DNA from: FEN-1088 sp031407985
Lineage (GTDB): Bacteria > Myxococcota_A > Polyangia > Fen-1088
Assembly: GCA_031407985.1 (NCBI GenBank)
Contig: JANOJB010000002.1
Location: 1-64,000, forward strand
Reading direction: 5' to 3'
DNA length: 64,000 bases
The notes beneath the pieces are model-generated. The model made no database searches and was not told the origin of the DNA. It saw only the letters and a list, made by a program, of their open reading frames with translations. The position numbers were made by a program, and so were the translations under genes. This document shows, one piece after another, positions 52,779 to 61,000 of the stretch. The stretch's first letter is position 1. Every line of letters starts with the position of its first letter.

Positions 52779-53168
52779 ATGACCTCCCCGATTCGGGCGT
52801 GGCTTCGCAAATTCGCCGCCGCCGTCAGAGACCGCGACTACGCCGCGGGCGCACACCTGTTCGCTCCCGACGTCGTCGGTTTCGGAACCGTCGCGAACGA
52901 CGTGCGAGGCATCGACGCCTTGGTCGCCCGCCAATGGCGCGTGATTTGGGCCGCCTCCCGGGACTTCGATTTCGACCATTCCACCAGCCACGTCCACGTG
53001 GCGGGCGATCACGCGTGGGCGGCGGCGCTCTGGTCGTCGTTGGGACAGCCGGGGGGCGCGCTCCAGCGTCGGCGTCTGGGGCGCGCCACGATCGTGTTCC
53101 GTCGGATCAACGGTCGCTGGCGCGCGGTTCACAGCCATTTCTCGCTGACGCCTCGGAACCGCGCGTGA
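52779..53168 (+). CDS. SnoaL-like/NTF2-fold protein
   Basis: A 129-residue protein of the SnoaL/DUF4440 alpha+beta-barrel fold: the N-terminal helix AWLRKFAAAVRDRDYAAGA, then HLFAPDVVGFGTVANDVRG, a strand SHVHVAGDHAWAAAL and the closing ATIVFRRINGRWRAVHSH, which is the usual family ending. Such proteins are small-molecule isomerases, cyclases or binding proteins; specificity is not evident. ATG overlaps the HTTM remnant stop (ATGA) and its TGA overlaps the next GTG, so the three genes were one operon. Confidence 0.88.
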   Translation: MTSPIRAWLRKFAAAVRDRDYAAGAHLFAPDVVGFGTVANDVRGIDALVARQWRVIWAASRDFDFDHSTSHVHVAGDHAWAAALWSSLGQPGGALQRRRLGRATIVFRRINGRWRAVHSHFSLTPRNRA

Positions 53169-54133
53169 TCCACTACCTGGTCCGGCGGCGGCACGACTAC
53201 ACGATTCGGCGGTTCATCAACAACTGGGCCCCCACGCTCCGCGATGTTGTCGATGTAATCCCCTACGAGACGCTGTTCCATCGCCGACAGGCTCAGCCGG
53301 GCGTGTACATCTTCTCCGACCTCGAACGACTGACGCCGCTGGAAAGACGACTGGCCGCCGGATTGTTCCAGGCGCTCGATCAATCGGGTCCGAACTTCCT
53401 GCCGCTGAATCACCCAGGGCGCGCGTTGACCCGGTTTCCGCTGCTGACCACGCTGGCGGCCGCCGGAATCAATTCCTTTCGCGCCTACCGGGTGGTCGAT
53501 CCGCGGCGCCTTCGCTACCCGGTGTTTCTCCGAATCGAACGGGCACACGCCGGAAGCTTGACCGGGCTGCTGCGGGGACCCGGCGATCTGGCGCTGGCAC
53601 TGCTCCGCCTGGCGCGACATCCCCTGCCGCTTCGGGCCGGCCTGCTGGTGGTTGAATTCCAGGACACGCGCGACGCGGCCGGCCTGTTTCGCAAATACTC
53701 CGCGATCCGGATAGGTCAGGCGCTGATCCCGCGCCACGCATTGGTCAGCCGGGACTGGGTGCTGAGAAAACCGGACATCGTCGACGCGACAACGGTGACT
53801 GATGAGCAGGCGTTCGTTCGCGACTTCCCGCATCGCGATCAGGTGATGAACGTGTTTCGTCTGGCGCGGATCGATTATGGCCGCATTGACTACAGCGTGC
53901 ACCGCGATCGAATCGCGGTCTGGGAAATCAACACGAATCCTGAGATCGTCCCCGAGCCCAGCAACCTGCACCCGGACCGCCTGGTCTCCCAAAGCCAGTC
54001 CGCCGCGCGCATCCTTGATGCGTTCCAGTCGCTTGATAGGCAGGCGAAGGGCGGCGCCCCGATCCCCATCTTCGATCACGACGGCGCCGTCCGGATCTGG
54101 ATCGCGCGGATCGCGGGCCGGCTGTTGGGTTGA
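53165..54133 (+). CDS. ATP-grasp-like protein of unknown substrate
   Basis: A 322-residue protein that resembles a circular ATP-grasp: Lys in PVFLRIERAHAGS, a hinge strand LLVVEFQDTRD, and the Mg-binding terminus IDYGRIDYSVHRDRIAVWEINTNPEIV, where Asp, Glu and Asn sit in the canonical D-x(n)-E-x-N spacing. The N-terminal about 100 residues are not typical. It starts with GTG overlapping the SnoaL-like stop. Family members ligate amino acids or phosphorylate small acids; the present substrate is unknown. No membrane segment is visible. Confidence 0.72.
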   Translation: MIHYLVRRRHDYTIRRFINNWAPTLRDVVDVIPYETLFHRRQAQPGVYIFSDLERLTPLERRLAAGLFQALDQSGPNFLPLNHPGRALTRFPLLTTLAAAGINSFRAYRVVDPRRLRYPVFLRIERAHAGSLTGLLRGPGDLALALLRLARHPLPLRAGLLVVEFQDTRDAAGLFRKYSAIRIGQALIPRHALVSRDWVLRKPDIVDATTVTDEQAFVRDFPHRDQVMNVFRLARIDYGRIDYSVHRDRIAVWEINTNPEIVPEPSNLHPDRLVSQSQSAARILDAFQSLDRQAKGGAPIPIFDHDGAVRIWIARIAGRLLG

Positions 54134-54179
54134 GCGAGTTGGTGTCCTCGATGAGATGGGACGACATCGAGCTATCTGA

Positions 54180-55235
54180 TCATCGATCCGTCCGCCGCTG
54201 ACTTTTTCGCGACGCTCCCGGTGCCACGCGGACCGCGGCCGCCAGTTGCTCTTGTTTCAGCTTGCGCCAGGATGCCAGCCTGTCCGCCGGCAACTCACCA
54301 CGCGCGGTGGCGGCGACAACGGCACAACCCGGTTCGTTTTGATGACCGCAATCCCGAAAGCGACACTCCGTGGCCACTACGTCGATGTCCGCGAAGCTGG
54401 CCCCAAAGCCGGGGTCGGCCTCCCACAACTGCAACTCGCGAACCCCGGGTGTGTCGATCACCAGCGCGCCGCCGCGCACACGAAACAGTTGGCGTTGCGT
54501 GGTGGTGTGCCGGCCACGGCTGTCCGATGCGCGAACCGCGCCGGTGCGCAACACATCCTCTTGCAGCAGGGCGTTCACCAGCGTCGATTTGCCGACCCCC
54601 GAGGACCCGAGCAAGACGATGGTCTGACCGTAGCCAAGGAAGGGATCCACCGCGCCAACCCCCGCGCCGCCCATCACGGACGTCGCCACCACGGGGACCC
54701 GGGGAGCGATCTCCTGAACGGAGGCAACGCGCGCGGCAAGATCGGCGTCGTCCGTGCACAGATCGGCCTTGGTGAGCAACACGACGGGTTGGGCGCCGCT
54801 GGCCCACGCGACGGTCAGGTAACGTTCAAGGCGTCGCAGGTTGAAATCGCCGTCCAGTCCCATGGCGATGAAGATGGTGTCGACGTTGGCCGCCAGGACC
54901 TGCTCGACGTGCTCCCCACCGGAGGCCCGCCGCGAGAACTTGGTGAGCCGCGGCAGCAGCGACACGATCGCGCCGAGGTCGGTATCCCCGCCGGGTGGGC
55001 GCAACGCAACCCAATCGCCCACGCAGGGCAACGCGGCGGCCGCGGCGGCAGCTTTGCGAAACCGCTCGGTCACGGCTGCCGAAATCTCGCCGGCTTCGGT
55101 GGCGACCGCGTACCGGCCGCGCTGCTGAAGAACAATCCGGCCCGGCACCAACCGGGGATCGCACAGCGCCTCCAACGCCTCGGCGAACGAAGCGCGCCAG
55201 CCAAGAGCATCGAGCGTGGACGGTGGGTCGATCAC
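54180..55235 (-). CDS. rsgA: Small ribosomal subunit biogenesis GTPase RsgA
   Basis: A 351-residue circularly permuted GTPase that helps mature the 30S subunit. Order: OB-fold (about 30-95), then G4 LLTKADL, G5 ATSV, G1 GSSGVGKST and G3 DTPGVRE, the permuted order that defines YjeQ/RsgA. The C-terminal zinc knuckle CRFRDCGHQNEPGC supplies Cys, His and Cys ligands. GTG start at 55235. It is next to rpoD copy 2 on the same strand (88 bp). Confidence 0.96.
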   Translation of the reverse strand: MIDPPSTLDALGWRASFAEALEALCDPRLVPGRIVLQQRGRYAVATEAGEISAAVTERFRKAAAAAAALPCVGDWVALRPPGGDTDLGAIVSLLPRLTKFSRRASGGEHVEQVLAANVDTIFIAMGLDGDFNLRRLERYLTVAWASGAQPVVLLTKADLCTDDADLAARVASVQEIAPRVPVVATSVMGGAGVGAVDPFLGYGQTIVLLGSSGVGKSTLVNALLQEDVLRTGAVRASDSRGRHTTTQRQLFRVRGGALVIDTPGVRELQLWEADPGFGASFADIDVVATECRFRDCGHQNEPGCAVVAATARGELPADRLASWRKLKQEQLAAAVRVAPGASRKSQRRTDR

Positions 55236-55323
55236 CAGCCTAGCCTACCTGTTTTCCCCCGCACGCCGATCAGCCGCGACAGAGCCCCAGGACAAGCCCG
55301 AGGCCCTGCCGATTCAAGCCGGC

Positions 55324-56904
55324 TCAGTGAGGCCGCAGTTCGCGGAATTCCTGGCAGGCGCGCAGCTTTTTCAGCGCCTTCGATTCGATCTGACGGATGC
55401 GCTCGCGGGTCAGATCGAACTCCTCGCCGACCTGTTCCAGCGTGTGGTCCGAACGCTCGCCGATGCCGAAACGCATGCGGAGGATTTTTTCCTCGCGCGG
55501 GGACAACGTCGCCAGGACCCGCCGTGTCTGCTCGCAAAGATCCGCGGTCAACAAAGCGTCCGCCGGTGAAACGGCGTCCTTGTCCTCGATGAAGTCACCG
55601 AGGTGCGCGTCTTCTTCCGCACCGACCGGCGTCTCCAGCGAGACGGTGGTCTTCGAGATGCGCAGCAGGTCGCGCACCTTCTCGACGGGCAGGCCCATGT
55701 CCTCGGCCAGTTCCTCGGCCAGCGGATCACGGCCCAGTTTGCGGACCAGGGCGTGGGTCGTCCGGGTCAGCTTGTGCAGCGATTCGTTCATGTGAACCGG
55801 GATCCGGATCGTGCGGGCCTGGTCGGCGATCGCGCGGGTGATCCCCTGGCGAATCCACCAAGTCGCGTACGTCGAGAACTTGAAGCCACGCCGGTAGTCG
55901 AACTTTTCAACACCGCGCATCAGCCCGATGTTTCCCTCTTGAATGAGGTCCAGGAACAACAAGCCCCGGTTCGAGTACTTCTTCGCGATGGCCACGACCA
56001 AACGAAGGTTGGCGCGAATCATTTCGGCCTTGGCTCGCACGCCCGTGCGCTCGCCGTCGCCGATCTCACGGACGGTCTCGCTCAGCATGGCTTCGTCCAT
56101 GCCGACCTCGACCTCGACCTCGCGAATCTTCCGGTTCACCTCGGCGGCCTGCTCGGCGATCGCCTCCAGCTCCTCGGCGCGGAGACCCAGCTTGCGCGTC
56201 AGCGCCTGTCGCCGAAGCGGCGATGAACGTACCTGCCGCAACGTCTTCCGAAGCTCCGGCAGCGTCATGCCCGCCCGGCGCTCGCAGTCGGCGATCACGC
56301 GCGCGCCGTCACCCAGGCGATCGACGTACGCTTTCAGCCGCTCCAGGATGGGACCAATGCGCGCCTTGACCAGCCGGATATCCAGCAGTGCCTGAAAAAG
56401 CCCATCGGCGCTGGCGGTGACGGCCTTGTCGAACTTGGCTTTCGCGGCGGCCGGCGGCCGTTTCGGGGCGCTCTCCAGCAGCTTTTGGTGGCGGCGAAAC
56501 ATCCGGCCAAACCCCTCCAGGGCGGTGCAGACGCGCTCGGTCGTGCCTTCCTCGTCGAAGTCGGGATCTTGATCGTCGGCGTCGCGGGTCACCTCCGCCA
56601 CGCGAATCTTCCCCTTACGGAGTTGGTTGCCCAAATCCAGGATCTCATTCACCGCCACGGGAGCGCGCAGAACGGCCTTCAGGACACGGTGCTCCGCGTC
56701 CTCAATTCGTTTGGCCAGCGCAACCTCTCCCTCACGGGTCAGCAACGTGATTGACACCATGCCCCGCAGGTACATTCGTACCGGGTCATGGTCGGTGGCG
56801 TCGTCCGCGTCATCCGCGGCCGCCACCGTCGGTCGTTTGGGAGTGGCGCTTTCGAGAGGGGCCGTCAGATCTTCTTCTTGCTCTTCTTCCAGATTGGAAC
56901 TCAT
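55324..56904 (-). CDS. rpoD: Primary-type RNA polymerase sigma factor, RpoD copy 2
   Basis: A 526-residue paralogue of the sigma factor at 28436. It has the same order: a short acidic N-terminus (SNLEEEQEEDLTAPLESA) in place of region 1.1, region 1.2 (DPVRMYLRGMVSITLLTREG), a diverged non-conserved region, and region 2 identical to copy 1 except YSNRG for YANRG and LMRGVEKF for LMRAVEKF. The 4.2 helix RERIRQIESKALKKLRA is identical, so both should read the same -35 element. Differences concentrate in the 110-290 spacer and in region 3 linkers. ATG 56904. It is a housekeeping duplicate or a group 2 specialist. Confidence 0.95.
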   Translation of the reverse strand: MSSNLEEEQEEDLTAPLESATPKRPTVAAADDADDATDHDPVRMYLRGMVSITLLTREGEVALAKRIEDAEHRVLKAVLRAPVAVNEILDLGNQLRKGKIRVAEVTRDADDQDPDFDEEGTTERVCTALEGFGRMFRRHQKLLESAPKRPPAAAKAKFDKAVTASADGLFQALLDIRLVKARIGPILERLKAYVDRLGDGARVIADCERRAGMTLPELRKTLRQVRSSPLRRQALTRKLGLRAEELEAIAEQAAEVNRKIREVEVEVGMDEAMLSETVREIGDGERTGVRAKAEMIRANLRLVVAIAKKYSNRGLLFLDLIQEGNIGLMRGVEKFDYRRGFKFSTYATWWIRQGITRAIADQARTIRIPVHMNESLHKLTRTTHALVRKLGRDPLAEELAEDMGLPVEKVRDLLRISKTTVSLETPVGAEEDAHLGDFIEDKDAVSPADALLTADLCEQTRRVLATLSPREEKILRMRFGIGERSDHTLEQVGEEFDLTRERIRQIESKALKKLRACQEFRELRPH

Positions 56905-57283
56905 TAGTTGGGGGACACTGTGCGGTCAGATCGCTCCGTTGTCGAGAAAGGAAATGCGGTTCGATGCAAAACTTTGGCCGACGAGACAATGCCGCCCGCT
57001 CCGGAGGCGGTTTTTGTGCCCAAAAATCGCATTTTGAACGTTAGGCTTTGCTATTCAAAAGCGTCCGCATCGCGTCAACCCCATCCCATGATTTCTCCGT
57101 TGTCGGTCAGGTAGTCGGAAGCAGCACGTGCCCGAGCGCCCGCGCCCGATCAAGGTCAGCCACCGACGCCAACAGCCCGGTGGCATCAAAACAACCCACC
57201 TTGGGTTACATGTCATAAAAACATCGTGCGATAGAATACTTATATAATCTAAAGAATAAACCGCTCCCGTCGATGTTCAGAGA
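56905..57283. promoter_or_regulatory. 379-bp divergent intergenic region of rpoD copy 2
   Basis: It separates rpoD copy 2 (minus) from the NALSA-repeat gene (plus). On the minus strand, TTGAAT (57053-57058) and CAAAAT (57031-57036), 16 bp apart, form a possible promoter for rpoD. On the plus strand, a perfect TATAAT lies at 57243-57248 in an AT-rich patch, but no good -35 stands 16-18 bp ahead. A GCCGCC/GGCGGT stem before five T (57001-57015) may be a leader structure. No ORF is supported. Confidence 0.4.
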
Positions 57284-58081
57284 ATGGGTGCAATGCGGAC
57301 CGTTTTTCGCCTGGGTTTCGTGGTCTCCGTCTGTGGCCTGGCCCCGCCAGGATGCGGCGCTCCCGAGGACGAGGTGTTCGAAATCGACGGCGCACTGATC
57401 GCCAGCAACGCCCTGTCCGCGAATGCACTGTCGGCCAACGCGCTGTCGGCCAATGCCCTGTCCGCCAATGCCCTGTCCGCCAACGCCCTGTCGGCCAACG
57501 CGCTGTCGGCGAATGCTCTGTCCGCCAACGGCCTGCGCGATCCGTTGGCGCGCGAATTCCTGAAGTACGTGGTTTCGTGCGCGCTGCCGAAAGGCGAAGG
57601 GTTCGGGCTGTCCGTGGACGGGGTTCTGCATCAGTTCGACGGAGAATTGGGCCTGGCGCCGGCGTGGGGGCAAGACGACGGCTCGTGCGACGGCGAATGC
57701 CAGCGCTGGGTGTCGGCGTGTGTCATGGCCCGGGTCGATTTTCTCGGCGTCAAACGTTTGATCTCGTTGCGCGGCAACCACCGCGCGTTGCAGGTTTCGC
57801 CCCGCGAGCTCTGCAACTATCCGGTACGCGAAGCGACCTACTACGGAAATCTCTTCGCGCAGGGGCAGCATCGTTATCTCTGTCTATCGCCGCGCCAGGT
57901 TTCGAACGAACGGGTCTGCGGGCCGTCGCTGGCCAACTGCCCCATGACGGTGATGGGATCCTGCGCCGACGTTTGCCGCAAAGGTGGCCCCGCGGGCAGC
58001 TTCCGCGCCTGCCGCACCGGCGGTGCGCCCGGCGAGGAGTCGCGCATCGATGAAGCCATCACGGTCTTCCTGCCGCGGTAG
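57284..58081 (+). CDS. Secreted Cys-rich protein with NALSA pentapeptide repeats
   Basis: A 265-residue exported protein. The leader (RTVFRLGFVVSVCGLAPPGC) ends in a lipobox. Residues about 38-85 are eight exact Asn-Ala-Leu-Ser-Ala units plus a decayed ninth (NGLRD). The canonical pentapeptide-repeat helix needs Leu or Phe after Asp/Asn; here Ala follows Asn, so a beta-helix is not certain. The C-terminal domain has paired cysteines in DDGSCDGECQRWVSACVM and CGPSLANCPMTVMGSCADVC, suggesting disulphides. No family known to me. The kinase begins 6 nt later. ATG 57293 is an alternative start. Confidence 0.72.
   Translation: MGAMRTVFRLGFVVSVCGLAPPGCGAPEDEVFEIDGALIASNALSANALSANALSANALSANALSANALSANALSANALSANGLRDPLAREFLKYVVSCALPKGEGFGLSVDGVLHQFDGELGLAPAWGQDDGSCDGECQRWVSACVMARVDFLGVKRLISLRGNHRALQVSPRELCNYPVREATYYGNLFAQGQHRYLCLSPRQVSNERVCGPSLANCPMTVMGSCADVCRKGGPAGSFRACRTGGAPGEESRIDEAITVFLPR
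57407..57526 (+). repeat. Eight 15-bp tandem repeats encoding NALSA
   Basis: Units follow AAY-GCN-CTG-TCS-GCS and differ mainly at third positions, so the protein repeat is kept while DNA drifts. A ninth, decayed unit follows (AACGGCCTG). Confidence 0.92.
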
Positions 58082-58087
58082 CCGTCG

Positions 58088-61000
58088 ATGATAGGCCGAA
58101 TCATCGCGGGCCGTTTCGAGCTGGATCGCCTGGCGGGTACGGGCGGTATGGGGACGGTGTATCGCGCCCGTGATCTGACGACGGGCGCGTACGTCGCCGT
58201 CAAGCTGCTGAATCTGGCCGACGATCGCAGCGCGGAACGGTTCGAATCCGAGGCGACGATCCTGGCCGAACTGTCGCACCCGGCGATCGTCCGCTACCTG
58301 GTGCACGGGGTGACCGAGTCGGGGCAGCGGTACCTGATCATGGAATGGTTGGAGGGCGAGAACCTGGCCACGCGCATGGACCGCGAGCCGCTGACCATCG
58401 CCGAGAGCCTGTTCGTGACCCGGCGCGTGGCGGAGGCGCTGGCGCACGTTCACCCGCGCGGGATCGTCCACCGCGACATCAAACCCGAGAATCTGTTCCT
58501 GCCCGACGGCGACATCACGCGCATGAAGGTGCTGGATTTCGGGATCGCCCGTTTGACCGGCGGGGGACGCCGTCTGACGGTGACGGGATCCGTGGTGGGC
58601 ACGCCGGGCTATATCGCACCCGAGGTGGTGTGCGGCGAGCGCGACGTGCGTCCGGCGGCCGACATCTTTTCGCTGGGCTGCGTGTTGTTTCAATGTCTCA
58701 GCGGGCGGCCCGTCTTCGAGAGCGGAGACACACGCGCGCTGATGGCCAAGTTGTTGCTGCAGGACGCCCCGCGCCTGCGGGAATTCGTTCCCGCCGCCTC
58801 GCCACAGTTGGATGACCTGCTGGCGGCGATGTTGGCCAAGGCCCCGGGTGATCGTTTGGCGAACGGCGCGGCGCTGCTGGCGGCGCTTGCGAAGCTGACC
58901 GTGCAGGATGGGGACGGGCCAACCGACTGGCGTCCTCGACGGGTGTCGCTGACCGCGACCGAGCAACGGATCGTCTGCGTCGTGATGGCGGCGCCGCCAC
59001 CGACCGTCGAGCAGCGGGCCATCCGCCCTGCCTCCCGCATCTCGCGCCTTGAGATCCCGGTCGCGACCGCCCGGACCGGTGCCCTTGATAAGCTTGAAAG
59101 GCTGGCGGCCCAGCTGAAGAACACGTATGGCGCCCGCGTCCAGGAACTCCCCGATGGCACCCTGGTGGTCAGCGTGGCCGATGCCGCCCGGCCCAGCGAT
59201 CAGGCCGGACACGCGGCCCGGTCCGCGCTGGCGATCCGCGCGGCGCTGCCGAAGATGCGCGTGGTGGTCGCGACCGGCCCCGGACGTCTGAGCACCTGGT
59301 CGGTGATGGGCGAGGTCATCGAGAACGGCACCCAGTTGCTGGGCGCCACGGCGCCGGGATGTATCCGCCTCGACGAAATGACGGCCGCATGCCTGGACGG
59401 CCGGTTCGAAATCCATCGCGACGAGCTGGCGTTCTATCTGCACGCCGAGCGAGATCTGTTCGAACACCACCGCAACCTGCTGGGACGATCGACGGAGTTC
59501 GTGGGACGCGGCCGTGAGCTGTCGCAGCTGACGAACCTTTTTTCCAGCGTGGTGACCGAATCGCAGGCGGCCGCGATTCTGGTCACCGGGCCGGCGGGCG
59601 TGGGCAAATCCCGCCTCCGCCGCGAGTTCCTGGATTGGGTGCAGCGCCAATCGACGCGCGTCGAGGTGATGTTCGCCTCCGGGGACTCGCTGGCGGCGGG
59701 ATCGCCGTTCGCGATGCTGGGACAGGCGCTGCGGCGCGCGGCCGGGGTCCGCGACGGCGAGTCCATCGACGAGCGACGTGGCCGCCTGGGCGCGCGGGTG
59801 GCGCGCCACGTGGCACCCGAATCGCGCGCGCGCATCACGTCGTTCCTGGGGGAAATCGCGCAGGTCGGCTTTCCCGACGAGACCCTGGATTCGTTGCGCG
59901 TCGCGCGCCAAAGCCCACAACTGATGAGCGATGGTATTCGCCGGGGCTTCGAGGATTTTCTGGCCGCGGAATGCAGCCGAAGCCCGGTGCTGCTGGTGCT
60001 GGAGGATCTGCACTGGGGCGACCTTGGCACCGTCACCCTGGTCGAAGGTGCCCTGCGTGCCCTGACCGAACGGCCCTTCATGGTGCTGGCGCTGGCGCGG
60101 CCCGACATCGAGACCACGTTCCCGGCGCTTTGGGCCGAACGCGACCTACAGGAAATGCGGCTCGGACCCCTGTCGCGCAAGGCCGCGGAACGTCTGGTGC
60201 GCGGGGCGCTGGGCGCGAACGCCAGCGCCGACGACATCGGCCGCATCATGGCGCGGGCCGATGGCAACGCCTTCTACCTGGAGGAACTGGTCCGCGCGCA
60301 CGCAGCCGGACGCGGCGGTGAGCTGCCCGATTCGGTGTTGGGGATGGTGCAGGCGCGTCTGGATGCCGAGGGGGCGGACGCCAAACGCGTGCTGCGCGCC
60401 GCCAGCATCTTCGGCGAACGATTCGCCCGCACCGGCGTCGTCGCGCTGTTGGGGGGCGAACAGGAGGCAGGCGCGATCGGCGACTGGCTGGACCACCTGT
60501 GCGCTCGCGAGTTGATCACGCACGCGCCCCAGGCCGAACAAGGAACCCACGCGGAGTACACCTTCGCTCACGCGCTGGTGCGCGAGGCCGCGTACGCCCT
60601 GCTGACCGAGGACGACCGGCGCCTGGGCCACCGCCTGGCGGGCGATCATCTGGAGCAGGCCGGCGGCGGCGAAGCCATGATCCTGGCCGAGCACTTCCAG
60701 CGCGGCGAAGAGCCGGGACGCGCCATCCGCTGGTACGAACGTGCCGCCGAACAGGCGCTGAGCGCGAACGATCTGGGCGCCACCATCGCCCGCGCCGATC
60801 TGGGCCTGGGCTGCGGCGCCGCCGGTGAACGCGCGGGAACGTTGCGCTCGCTGCAAGCCGAGGCACACCTGTGGCGCGGCGAGCTGGCGGCCGCCGAGGA
60901 GCGAGCCCTGGAAGCGGTGGCCTTGCTGGCACCAGGCAGCGCGACCTGGTTGCGTGCCCAGGGCCAGGCCGTGGTGGCGGCGGCCAAGCGCGCGAACTTC

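Larger units (their letters stand above)
51475..52782 (+). pseudogene. HTTM-domain membrane protein remnant interrupted by IS630
   Basis: The frame before the IS (about 51475-51543, NGLPWAIGIASSAIWARL) continues in register after it (52550-52782, GTEFVLAAALWNRRTRPLAL, GAAFHLTVEAGLMVG, TWQVLASYLVF) when one TA copy is dropped. The pattern R-T-R-P-L-A-L-x(5)-F-H-L is that of HTTM domains of the vitamin-K gamma-carboxylase superfamily. Only about 100 codons survive, with no plausible N-terminus upstream, so the gene was truncated as well as interrupted. Its TGA overlaps the SnoaL-like ATG by four bases, showing the original operon order. Confidence 0.6.

Noticed and set aside
57206..57871. 221-codon minus-strand frame with Gly-Gln repeats
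   Set aside because: The repeats are only the reverse of the NALSA DNA repeat.
57884..60013. 709-codon open frame on the minus strand opposite the giant kinase
   Set aside because: It is antisense to intact kinase motifs, has His/Gln/Arg-rich low-complexity content typical of high-GC shadows and no domain.
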